Of a stretch of 64,000 nt of DNA, positions 27,101 to 46,404 are shown piece after piece. The notes beneath the pieces were generated by a model that did no database searches, was not told the origin of the DNA, and saw nothing but the letters and a program-made list of their open reading frames with translations. The position numbers and the translations under genes are program-made. How positions within the stretch are numbered: the first letter of the stretch is position 1; every line of letters begins with the position of its first letter. Source of the stretch: Dipetalonema caudispina (lineage: Eukaryota > Nematoda > Chromadorea > Rhabditida > Onchocercidae); contig JABVXV010000083.1 of NCBI GenBank assembly GCA_013365325.1, positions 1-64,000 of the forward strand, given 5' to 3'.

Positions 27101-28685
27101 AGTTTACCAACTAAATTTGATAGATTTTCGAATACACTTTCATTTTAAATCCATAGAAACATCATTATTACTTCGGGTAGTGAGATGGAAAGTTGAAATA
27201 TTTTGAACATATTCAAATTTTTTATTCTTTTTCATTTGTACATCAGTTTTTTCCTTTTTTTTTTTTTTATAAAACAACTTTGGGAAATTTAATTTTTACT
27301 CTTTGCTTTTGAATGGTCAACTTTTGATAGGAATTTAGACTTCAGACGAGACATATTATCTCTTCAAGTCCATTTTTTGATAACGTTGCAGTACATTTCG
27401 CTTAGTCTTAAAAGAATTCATAAATTTAAAATCTTATTTTATTTTAATTTACTTGTAAAATATATTAAACAACTCCAAGGTAACATAACTACTGTTAGAA
27501 GGGAAAGAAAAGGCGAAATGTGATAATGAATATACGACGAATGAGGATGAGGAAAGAAAGGTGTGATACATGAAACGATGATGGGAAATAGGTAAGAAGA
27601 AAATGGGTCGAAATGTAAATGATTTTCAGGAGTGTATGAAAAACGAGAATGATGGATGGTTTTTAGTGCTTGGCAACCACGAAATTTTGCTACTGACTAT
27701 TTTATGCTCAATCATATAGTATCCATTTAAAAAAAAAAAAAAAAAAATTTTCCGCTATCATTCTTCCTTTTATCCGTTTAGAAAAATTCATTTATTTTGG
27801 CGTTCCGGAAAAAGCATCCGGTTAGTAAAATTCATTTCCACGATTGATAAGAGATACAAGGAAAAAAAAAAAAAAAGAAGCAATCTCGTGATGACGTAAA
27901 CTGGAACGTCATTCAATACATAGATCAAGTTCAAGAGCGATGAAATCTTTTCTAACAAATAATTTATTATAATTGATTGAATAAATGATCCTTACTATTC
28001 AACTAAATTTTTTTATCATTAAAATTAATATCGAAATCTTTTTTTAACAACATATGTCTAAATTTATTATCTTATTATTTAAATTTCTCAACAAAAAAAA
28101 AAAAAAAAAACAAGCAATATTCTTGACATTCAAACATTTTTTAAAAAAATTTTACCAAATTGTGAAATGAATGAACAACTATGTTAAAGTATTAAGCCAA
28201 TTTATTCATATCTTATCATTTAATATCATTCCATCATTTTAACCAATTGCAAAATTTGAAAAATCTCAAATCAATAAGTAATAAAGATAAAAGTGCTCAT
28301 ATATTACATGACCGTATTAAAAAAAAAAATTTACAGTTCGTAATATTGGAAAGTTTAAATTGGAAGGACACATAAAGAAAAACGGAACGCTATTTAATAT
28401 AGCCTTCTCGACAACAATGGACATTTTATGTTTGCTAAACGATCATTGCATTGATAAGAAATGTCATGAAAGTCCTGAATCATACCGATGAAATTTCAAC
28501 CGTTTCGTATTTGCCAAGTTTTTTTAATTAAAAAAAAAAAAAAAAAGGAAAGAAAAGAAGATTCCGAATTTAATTTTCATTAATATTTATTGGAGGAAAA
28601 TGAAATTTTTCAAATGATTATAGCTTAAACAAAAGAGAACAAAATTTTCTAATTTCTACGACATGTCATAATTGATGAAACTATC

Positions 28686-28720
<35 letters not shown>

Positions 28721-29859
28721 GACAAACTAAGCTATCATTTTTTGAAATATTTCGAAATCTCATCTAATAATTTAAAAATTTACAAAAATTTCAATCTGCC
28801 AATGATCAATGAGAGAAGATTCGATGAAAGCTTTTCACAAATTAACTATTACAAAGGCGTAAAGATTACTGTGCATCGTAAAACACTGTAGCTTTAGTGA
28901 ATGATATATGTATTGAAATAATTGACATTGGCCAATGAAAGGCTCTTTATCATTCATAAAAAAAGCCAACCCAATAAAAGTTATGCATTGAAATAAAAAA
29001 AAAAAAGAATTATGCTTATGATAAAGGGATAAACTCATTAGCTTTAGTGATAATTTAAATAGGTATGAGGCATATAATACAGAATTATCATCTGATAACA
29101 CTCAGAAATTTCCAATCAAACATTTATCCTTCCTCCAATTCATTCATATATCATACCATTATGATGATTCAATTTTGATGTAAAAACGACATGAAATGTG
29201 TGTATTTGTGATTTTAACCAGAAATTTATGCATAATGCAAGATAAATACAAAAGAGTCGTATAGCAATTAACTGTTACTTTTTACTTGTTCTAATGATAT
29301 GAATTCAAAAATTGGCTGGAAACAAAATGAAGGTAATAAAGTAGTAAATTAAGCTACAACTATTTGCTTGATGGAATAGATGCTAAATGTTAGCAAGTCG
29401 AATGATCTGACATGTGTATCTTTTGGAAGTGTGGCAATATCACCAATCTTTGATAAGTTAGCTAGAAGATGATTATAACCAATCATCCTGATCTAATACA
29501 TTATATGCAAAAGGAAAGATGAGCTGTTATGATAAAATATCAAGAGTGAAATAGGTCGGGTAGATGATGACGATGGAATTAAAATTAAAGTGATGTATTA
29601 TTTTAGCAGGTATATTTAAATGTCTAAAGCGCACCTTATCATTCTTCTCCATCGATATCACCGATATTTTTATTAGCCATTGCTTTATTCTAACATATTC
29701 GATCAAAAATGAGCATAAATGAAACACAGTACGACAGGTTAATTGCTAAAGATATCATCCAACCATGGATTATTCGTACAATTGATCAGTCATGGGTCAC
29801 TGCCGGTCAGTTCTGTTGCTGTTTGATGATGAACATTATTTTTAAGGCGCTGATGAAAG
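24132..29859. other. Long non-coding stretch, proximal part
   Basis: No recognisable gene follows the kinase for 5.7 kb. The sequence is AT-rich with poly(A)/poly(T) runs of 12-24 bases at 25830, 26078, 26489, 26769, 27728, 28094 and 28529. Candidate AATAAA signals for the kinase lie near 24846 and 25561. Confidence 0.55.
28690..28717. repeat. (TA)n microsatellite
   Basis: Uninterrupted TA dinucleotides, about 14 copies. Confidence 0.95.
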
Positions 29860-30370
29860 TACGAGAAGGAAGAAGAGGTGGAGCAGGCAAACACATACAT
29901 ATATCACGACGATTGTCGGTAATGTGTAGGTGGGCGTAAATGTAGGTATTGCCACGCCTTGCAACACTCCGCCCTATGAGATTGCAAGCGTTACAGGAAT
30001 TCTTCATGCTCATTCCACGCATTCCACCCGTGTCTGTTCAGCAGTGTCGTGTCCCGTCGAGGTCGCTTCTTTTTCGCAGGGTTCGTTCTCGAGCCCAGGG
30101 CGCTCGCTCGTTCCTCTTGCGACCGTAACTGCGGAAAGTTCCGCGTCCCATTTTATTATTACTACTATTACTACTACTACTACCACTACTACCACTACTC
30201 TACCACTACCACTACTACAACTACCAACAGTTGTTCTTCCCACGATAACATTAAAGAGTGTTGTTGAAGAGAAAGGGTTATCGCTATTGTCATCATCGGT
30301 GTTGAAGCGGAAAGATTTGCGGTGCAGGCGGCAAAGGACAGCATTATTTGCTGCATGTGAAGGTTGGTTG
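29860..30370 (+). promoter_or_regulatory. CpG- and GC-rich island, possible promoter or first exon
   Basis: Within a strongly AT-rich 15-kb gap, this block is much richer in G+C. It has a dense run of CpG between about 29905 and 30155 (CGACG, CCGTCGAGG, GCGCTCGCTCG, CCGCGTCCC), then ACC/ACT triplets (30152-30225). An open frame crosses it but codes low-complexity Ser/Thr. It is more likely a transcription start or 5' non-coding exon, perhaps of the TEAD gene 9 kb downstream. That link is inference. Confidence 0.4.
30152..30225. repeat. ACT/ACC triplet repeat
   Basis: An imperfect run of ACT and ACC triplets. It causes poly-Val, poly-Thr or poly-Tyr in the chance reading frames. Confidence 0.9.
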
Positions 30371-30487
30371 GTGTATGTATTCATTCCATTCTTTTGTCAC
30401 TTCACATACACATAATACATACCTTACAGACAATTGAAACAAATTTTCGAGAATAGCAAGTTAATATAATGACAGATAAACAAGTTC

Positions 30488-30530
30488 TTGTTTGTTTGTT
30501 TGTTTGTTTATTTGTTTATTTGTTTATTTT
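30488..30530. repeat. (TTTG)n / (TTTA)n microsatellite
   Basis: Tandem TTTG tetramers grade into TTTA/TTTG alternation. Confidence 0.9.
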
Positions 30531-30883
30531 CTCAATGATATTTCTCATTATTATTGAGAAAGAAAGGTTCGACATCAGGTTGATCTATTTCTTTAATGCT
30601 CTTGAAGTGTTGCATGAAAAGCATGTAATACTTTGAATAATAAACAAATCAACAATTAAAAAAAAAAAAGCCTACAAAATGTTGTTAAATTTAAATTTAC
30701 TCAAAATTTCTCCAATCCTTCATTTCTTCACTTTTCCCTTCTGCTCATCCTCTTCAGAAGAAAATCTTTATTTTGAACTTCTTTAAAATATCTCGTGTTG
30801 TCTTACCTGATTGATCAGGATGTACTTCTAGAAGTGCCTTTCCCTATCGATGTGCTATTTATTTATTCGTACCTTCTAATATA

Positions 30884-30923
30884 TGTGTGTGTGTATGTGT
30901 GTGTATGTGTGTGTGTATGTGTG

Positions 30924-30960
<37 letters not shown>

Positions 30961-30966
30961 GTGTTT
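30884..30966. repeat. (GT)n microsatellite, interrupted
   Basis: About 80 bases of GT with regular GTAT and GTTT interruptions, which gives a Z-DNA-prone purine/pyrimidine alternation. Confidence 0.95.
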
Positions 30967-33183
30967 GTCTGTCCTCATATTTTCTTCTAATCAGTAAGCA
31001 AGGAATATAACGCTGATTGTTAAAGTTGTTGTAATAATGTAGAGAGTAATTGATGGTGGTAACAAAGTATCGGAGAGTTTTGCAATTGCCGACATTAGCT
31101 TCGGAAATGCTTTGCTTCAGGATATGATTCGTAATAAGCAATTGTTGCTTAAGACAGATACATCAAAGTTTCCCTGTATTGCTTACTACTACTTATAAAA
31201 AGGATGTACAGTTGCGATTTTCAATATGTATGAAAATTAGAATAGCATATCTATACGTTGCATTCATTCATTTAATTAATGATTGGAAGGGATGAAAAAT
31301 GAGACCGATAAAATGAATAAATGTTTGAAAAAGCTTATCACTGATTATTTTATCAATTCTAAAATGTACACCAAGAATAATTTTTGTCTTATGTTATTGA
31401 ATATATCACATTGTTATCATTGATCAACTTTTAATTATCATTCATCATTCAACATATGCATATTTTCCATTAAAAATTAAATTACGCATGATTTTGCTGA
31501 AAAAGAATGCTGTTAAATTACTCTTTACGAGCTATTTGTTAAAGTCATTGATAATTATTTGATTTTATCTCATTCATTTCACTAATTAATGATTAATTTA
31601 TTCATGTATTTTGAAATTTGTAAAATTTATGTGAAAAAATAAATTATATTAATGATAAAATTCCACAAAAATATCCACTAATCCAAATAGCCAAGTTTTT
31701 ATCTCTTTAGCTTTAATTTATCACTGTACTTCTCTATCTATTCCATTAATAAGTACTCCATCATTTGCATCTTTACATACAATTACAACGCATTTGTAGG
31801 AAATAAAGTAATATGTTTGTTTTTCATTATTGTAAATTGGGATGAACTGTTTGTCATTGTCGTAATTTTCTGTTAATGATGACAATTTTTTTTTTTTTCC
31901 TCGATTCTGTTCATTTTTCACTAAACTTTAGATGAGCTCAAATTAGAAAAAAAAAAGTCTCCGCTCTCTTTCTTTTCAATTTCATCAGTACTTTTTTTTT
32001 TTTTTTCATTCTTATATCTCTTTCTGAGAAATGGTTAGAATCTATTTGTTTCTTTTTTTTTTTTTTTTTGATCAATTTTGACCTTTAACGCTACTTCTTC
32101 ATCCTAACGAAAGAATTCTCGTAAATTTCTACAGTATTTCAGCAAAAGATTACCGTACCTTTCTGTGCAGTAATTTTTTTTTTGTTTTTGTTTTATCGGA
32201 AATGTAGCATAGACACGTGTCTATAATTAGCTTCTTATTATTGCTACTTCTCATGATTTTGGATGATGTTGAATTTATGCATACATGCAATGGCATTGTA
32301 TTGTTACTATTAAGACAAATTAATTAAATTAATTAGTAATTTAGTCAATTATAAAAATAAACATATCTTGTTGTGACATATTCTAATTTGAACATTTTAC
32401 TTTGTTGAAGCAAATTTAAATTTGTGATTTACATATTTCTGATCCATGTAACTCATAAATGAAGAAAGAAGAAGTAAAAATTACACTGAAACCGTATCCA
32501 ATGAAATGCTAATCATCGATGATTTGATCTTTAAGTGTTATTTTCCATTTGATCTTTGCTTCTTTTCTTCTTCAACTTTAATCTTCTGTGTTGAAAACTT
32601 TTGTCTTTATGTTAACTTTACTCTTATAACTTTCGTTTTATTTAACTTAAATTAAACTTTATTCTTGGTTAATATGTACATTTTGAATTCTGTATTCTTA
32701 TTGATCGAAATGTTTTTTTTTTTTTTTTTTTTTTCCATTCCCTTCAATTCCCTATTCCAATAATGATAATCGGATTTGGTAAATTTGCGGATAGAGGAAG
32801 AGAGGTGGAGATAATTGTTGATGTGGCTGCTACTACTGATGTGGAATAGGGAATGCCCTTGGACACTAAACATATGCACATGCATTGGCGTTATGGGCAT
32901 CGACATGGACATCTGCTTCTTCAACGATCTTCGTTGCCCTTCAATGACCTGACCATAACAGTCTTCATTTTCCCCATAGCGCACCATCATAGTGCGTTTG
33001 TCTGTCCAATTCTTTGTTGTTCTGTCGTCCACTTGTTTATTTGTTCATCTGTCCACTTGTCCAATCTTTTCACTTTGTTGTAACAATGATAATACAGTCA
33101 ATGAATAAAAAAAACTTCACTACAAAAATACCCAATTGATGTATAAGTATTTAGGTATGCTAATGTACCTGTGTATATCTTTA

Positions 33184-33246
<63 letters not shown>
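33184..33246. repeat. (GT)n microsatellite
   Basis: GT dinucleotides followed by GTAT tetramers. Confidence 0.95.
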
Positions 33247-34072
33247 CTGTAACTGTGCATGATTGTGTGTAAAGTATGAGTAATACTAATATATTCACTG
33301 ATCAAAAAATGCTTACCGATCAAACAACGACTATTTTTTGTACTGAATTAATAAGAAGAAATTATTGAGGCGCCAATGTTCACTAGGAATTATTACCAAT
33401 AAATGAATAAAATTAGTTAATGATAATATGGTGAAAGATTTGAAGTATTACCAAGTTGCAACTATCACTACTACCAAACGATTCATTTAAGATTGATACG
33501 ATTATCGGTTAAACACTACAATCATTGCTTTTGATATGCAATAAATGCTTGTCGAATTTGTAATATTTCAGATCAAAGTTCTTAATGGGATTTTTAATTA
33601 GATTAGTAGTTGAAATTGTATCTTCGAATTTAATTTTTGAAATTAAACTTTTGCATATTTGATTAAATCCCTTATTTTGTGAAATTTTAAATCTACAACA
33701 AAATTTACTTTCAATCAATGCACTTTTCGTCTGTTCAATGACACTGAAAGCAACCACTTCCTCTTCCCCATGTCTCACAATATTTTCAACGTAATAACTG
33801 CAATTATTAGGGCGGTAATTTTTTGATGACTGCAACAGTTAATATCTTTGTCCCTGTCATATCACAATCTCTTTACCTCTCTCTATGTCCATGTGTTGAC
33901 CTTTACTTCTGCTCTAATCTGACCCTTATTTATGTAATGAATGAAAAGCTTTTTTCAGCCCCAGTTATTCCATAAATTCGCTATAACAAATTACAAGTTA
34001 CTTTATTTCTGGAAGGATATAAGAGAAACGAAGAGATGGAACTTTTTATGAAGAGTGATAGAGATTGATAAG

Positions 34073-34104
34073 GAGAGAGAGAGAGAGAGAGGGAAAGAGA
34101 GGAT
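34073..34104. repeat. (GA)n microsatellite
   Basis: Short GAGA run within a purine-rich stretch (about 34020-34220). Confidence 0.85.
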
Positions 34105-36970
34105 GAATAAAAAAAGAAAGGTAAGGAGAAAGAAGTTTGTTTCATTTCGTCTTTGGTTTAATTTTTGAAAAAAAGAAAAAAAAAAAAAAATTTGTGATGG
34201 TGATGTGATAGGATGATGAGATTGGAGGATAGGAAGAGAGAACGAGTTCACAGGGCAGTTCAATTTCGTTTTTGTCTTTTTACGCAGTCTCTGTTGAAGG
34301 AAAACAGAAGTATCAATCATTGCAATCCATGGACATCTTCGGGACCGTCTGCCATTAAAGTTTGTATTTTGAATGCAAACTTCTGTACAGATGTGTATGT
34401 GTGTCTGTTTATGTCTGTCTATATGTAAAATTATTGAATGATTCAATGATTTGTTCATGTGTATGTATCGGCGTAACGATGTACACCTTGTCTCTTCATA
34501 CATTACAATTTTCAAACTATTACACCTTTGAAAATTTAAGGAAAAAAAAAAAAAAAAAAAAAGGTATTATGAAAGGAAAGAAGAAGAAGAAGTATGATAA
34601 TTTGTTATTAATTGGACTGATATTGAAGTTCCCACTTCACTGTGTAGACATAACACAGAAAGTGTATCTTTGTCGATTTTCATTTATAAAATTTTGTTAA
34701 AAAAAAAAAAAAGAAAAAAAGAAAGAGAAAAAAAAGAAAAATGGTAAGAAAGAAGTTTCTGCTCATAAAATGCGTCATCATTACGAGAAAATGCTACATT
34801 GAAACGTTGAAAAATCGTAGTTGTCATGATGAGAGAAGATTTTTTTTTTTTGATCTTAAAATAATTTAAATCTTGAACTACTTTCAATGGTTGTAATTTT
34901 TTTTTTTTTTAAGCTTCTCTAATTGATGAGATCCTCAATGGTGAAACTAATGATAAATTGTCTGTGGAAAAAAAAAATACTGCAACAATATACCTGAAAG
35001 AAAAAGAATAGAGGAAATTTCAATTAATTAAATTGGATCAAAATTAAAGAAGAAGAAGGAAAGAGTAAGCCTTTTTATGGCAAATTTTTGGAAACATTGA
35101 CAGTTGTATTGTAGAAAATAAATTATTTAATCTAAAATTCGAAATTTCATTGTTTTTTTTCCGCCCTCTCCCCAAGCTATTTGCTTACATAAGTTTTTAA
35201 TTTTCAAATAATGGCAGATTTTTCTTATCTGAAAAAGAATACCTGAGTACTTATATCTATTGCATGATATCATACCATATATGCATTTTCCTGGTGAGGA
35301 AGATTAGCTGTCAATTTAGTCTTTGAACAAATCTTTAGGTATCATCTCATCTTTCGACAAATGAAGAGGAGTCAATATTTTTCAATGTGCGGAAGCTTAA
35401 GTTAGCATTTAAGCTGGTAGTGTGTGAATGTGAGTAAACACTGTACAACTTCTGTTTATTTAACCACTGGATAGATTGGTTCCATTGATCGCTTTATTTA
35501 CATATTCAATGTAGCTCGATGATCATCAGTAAAGGTAAAAGTAATGGACTGTTCCGTTGAGTAGCATAGAGATTTAAGTTGCTATTAGGTGTTTCTTACA
35601 ATTTCATTAGTAGATGTATATAGTAATGTGAAAAGATGAAGAAAAAAAAAAACAACATACAAATGATTGTTAGTTAGCGATATTAAAATTTAACAATTTT
35701 AATATTAATAGACCAATAGTTGAATGATAGTGAAAATAGCAAAAGTTTAAACTTATTTAGTTTAATAATAATTTTGCGGGGAAAATATCACACTAACTTC
35801 TAAATCCTTCTCTATGACTTGATTGATGATATTTCAAAATCCTGATTTTCTGAGCTATCAAATATCGTCAATTTTTGCAATAGATGGGAAACGAATCATA
35901 TAGAAAGATCAAAATTTTAGCCTCATTGCAAGTTAACCTTAATTGATTGTGACGATGTTTGAATTGGTAAAATGGAAGAATTACCTTGGTGACGTTTGAC
36001 AAATGGCACATTCTTATACTTCCGATATTTCCGATAAAAGGATTTTGAATAATAAATGGACTGTTTTGCCTTTTATACCTCCATTTAAAATATTTTGATA
36101 CTAATTCGCCAGACGATAATGATGATATTGATAAATTAAGTAATAACAGCAATGATTACATAAACAAATATGATAATTTCATTTGTCACAACTGTAATAA
36201 GTTCTGGAAAGTCTGGAAAAATGTAGTAGTAATTAAGTTATTTATAATCGATAATGATAGTAATTATGAATCATGGCTTGAGAATCACATAACAGTTGTT
36301 GCCATTATAGATTGCAACATTAGTATGATTGAAATTCGAAACATTTGATCTTCGATGATTGAGCTTGGCTTAAATCATCAAGAAATAAGATCCCCAATAA
36401 TGGCAATTAGAACTTTTTCAAGATTTTTTGAAATGTTAACATAATTTAGCATGGTATAATATTGAACCTTCGATGAAATATGTTAAATTATGCTATGATA
36501 TCTTTTATTTCAGCAGATGCACTTTTTTTTTCTACATTAAATAATTAAGTTTTGTGTTTTTCTTTCAGTGATAAAATAGGATAAAATGCTTGAAAATATT
36601 TTGTCAGTAAATAGTTTTATAAATAACTTTTCCCTATCAAAAAAAGTTATGTAAACAAAGGAATAAATGTAATTAACAAAAATTTACTCAATTAAAAATC
36701 AATTTAATGTAAAAATATGTTTCTTTTTTTCTCTTTCTCTCTCTAAAATATATTTTAAAAATTAGGTTATTTCATCAAAAATTGCATTCTATTTTCGATT
36801 CAAATTTATCAATTTAAAATAATTTAAAAGATGTATGATAGTTCCAACAAGTTTTTTCTTTTTTTTTTTTTTTCTTTATCTCCCCTTTTTCTTTTTTTTA
36901 AATGAGAAAAGATTTTGAGCAACAAGAGAAGAGCATTTCGAAAAAGGGGTCTCCCGTATACCCTCTAGTT

Positions 36971-37090
36971 GGTGTTGCGTTGTGTTGTGTTGTGTTGTGT
37001 TGTAGCGGTGTGATGGTGATGATCGTGATCGTGATCGTGATGGTGATGATGATGATGATGGTGGTGATGGTGGTGATGGTGGTGATGAAT
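36971..37090. repeat. (TTGTG)n pentamer array next to a GAT/GGT triplet array
   Basis: Six or more TTGTG-type pentamers (36971-37003) are followed after about 10 bases by GAT/GGT triplets (37013-37087). Chance frames give poly-Met/Val on one strand and poly-Ser/Pro on the other; neither looks like a real protein. Confidence 0.9.
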
Positions 37091-37165
37091 CAGCATTGCA
37101 AAAACCACCAACAATCATCCCAACCATTACCACCAACAAGCACCTTTTCCACCCCCCTAAACTAA

Positions 37166-39059
37166 CCTGTCTGCTATATTGCTTCTGATGATTATTGATA
37201 ATTATTATCTAAAAGACACTTATTTGGTCGATTTCTAATTTGCTCATTCAATGAAGAGAAAAAGAGTGAAGAAAAAAAAAAAAAAAAGGGAACAACAAGA
37301 ACATATAACGTAAAATTGTTAGAAATGAAAGTACCTACTTGTAGAATTGTTGTTGATTGTTGAAAATGAAATTGACGAGAGAGATATGATACATAATAAT
37401 GATATATGTGAAAATATACTGAGAAAAAAGTTATAAATTATTCATTTTTATCATGATTATCATCATAATCTATGCCATCATAATATATTATCATGATTTT
37501 TACTTGATCAACAAAATTATGAATTATTATCATTACAATTATCCATTGCTGGTTGCTACCATCATGGTTGATCTGTTCTTCACCTCATTGCTTATCATCA
37601 ATTTATATAGCATCGTCGTCAACCATCACTTTTAAATTACTGCTAACCTCTTCCTTATCGCTCATAAGCAATGGCAGTATAGTGATAAAAGACAATGAAC
37701 AAAATATGATGTATTACAGCACAAATGATAATGATGATGATCTGAGAGAGATGAATAGATATACAAAATGATAAGAGAAAAAAAAAAAATTAACGAACAT
37801 AACAATTTTTTAGCATTACATTTTTTCAACATCACAAATTTAGAATAGCACAAAAATCAAAAAATGACGAAGCAAAAGTGATGATAATTATAAGAGTAAC
37901 AATGATAGTAAAATCTACCAAATAAGAATAGTTAAAAATAGCAAATATAAGAACAAAAATATTAGTAAATGCAAAATTCGATAAATATATTAAAAAATTT
38001 TTTGTGAAATAATTTAATATTATCTGAAGATCGCTAACACGAATAATCATTAATACTTGCTGTTAAAAGTGTATATTTCAAAAACTGGAAAAAAAATTTT
38101 TTTTTTTTTTTGTTCTTCTGTAAGAAATTTATGCGAAAGTAAGATCTTTAACAGAGACCAGTTTCATTTAAATGAATATAAAGAAGAAATATGATACGAT
38201 ATACTGACATATACTATCAACGTTTCATAATTGAAAAGAAAATCTGATCCACAAATATCATTTATTCATCAACAATGATATCAATGAAAATAATATTTTC
38301 AAATTATATTATTTAACAATTATGTATAGATATTGGAATATGTTATTTTATGCTTAGTTAACATTTCACTAAGTTTTATTATCTGATCTTACGATACTCG
38401 TAATATTTTATCCCTTTCAATTATTATCATTTTTAAATTATGCTAATCTGACTGAAAATAAGTTTGAAAATTCAGGAAATAGAATGAAGTGATATCATCA
38501 GCTTATCTTTCAACGGACGAATTAAATTTGATAGCAAGCAAAAAATTTAGTTCAGAAATTTGGGACTTAATATATTTAAAATATTTCGATACATTTAAAT
38601 ATACTTAAAGTTTAATATATTAAATGTTAAAGTCCTCCACAAATATGATTCTTAAAAATGCATGGGCTAAATTTGGAATGTTAATGGATTAATTTAAAAT
38701 AATCAGATAATCGATTATTCAACATGAATTCCGCATGAATCTTTCCGGAAGGGGCTTACCATGCTAATTGTTTGACCGGTTACACTGTTCCTCTAACTAA
38801 TAAGTCTTAACTGGAAATAAATTCAACAATTGAAAATTATACTCAGTATTGATCAGAATAATTAACTCTTCCGAGCCAGTATCTCGTGATCTAATGCGCA
38901 GAATATAAAATTCGTTATTTGTCATTATTTGGAGTGGTTTTCAGCAAACCTGAATTCCGCAATAGATACCGGATTTATATCTTTTAATCTGGTCTATTCC
39001 TAACTTTCACTTTTGTTCGTCCCACCACTCGATGGTTTTTGTTTGTAATGGCTATTAGT
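37166..39059. other. Region upstream of the TEAD gene
   Basis: AT-rich, no recognised coding exon. It probably contains promoter or 5' UTR sequence of the downstream gene. Confidence 0.45.
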
Positions 39060-39260
39060 GATTAAAATTAGCCAACTAAAATTCAGAGATTTTTGAAATC
39101 GAAATTTTTTTCTCACATCAGATATCTAAAATAATCCCATGGAGAATTCTGGAAAGTATTTGAAGGGATTCATATACTTCTAGGTAATTTTCCGAAAATG
39201 AATTTTTATCCTTCGTGATTTCATGGAGATTTGCTAATTTCAGTCATAGCTAAACTCATT
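39060..39260 (+). repeat. Copy 1 of a diverged duplicated segment around the TEAD 5' exons
   Basis: It shares with 39826-39990, in the same order, ATTAGCCA, AAATTCA, TTGAAG, GATTTTCCGGAAATGAATTTTTGTCC-like blocks and TGTGATTTCAT. This copy lies just upstream of the first coding exon. Confidence 0.75.
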
Positions 39261-39287
39261 AAATAAGCTGAATAAATGCCGTTGCAG

Positions 39288-46404
<7,117 letters not shown>

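Larger units (their letters stand above)
30967..36840. other. Long non-coding stretch, middle part
   Basis: AT-rich sequence with many poly(T) and poly(A) runs and no recognisable gene. Open frames here (for example minus 32652-33032 and 34003-34515) are driven by low-complexity runs and have no homology that I recognise. Confidence 0.5.

Noticed and set aside
29930..30415. 161-codon open frame on the plus strand and a 124-codon frame on the minus strand
   Set aside because: Both cross a triplet repeat giving poly-Thr or poly-Val, share no recognisable domain, and follow from the locally high GC content rather than coding.
32652..33032. 126-codon open frame, minus strand
   Set aside because: It contains a poly-Lys run from a poly(T) tract and nothing family-like; a chance frame.
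34003..34515. 170-codon open frame, minus strand
   Set aside because: Composition is low-complexity (Phe/Leu/Ser runs from poly-purine and GA repeats), with no recognised motif and no splice partners.
36876..37165. Overlapping 87-codon frames on both strands
   Set aside because: They arise from the TTGTG and GAT/GGT repeats; no real protein features.
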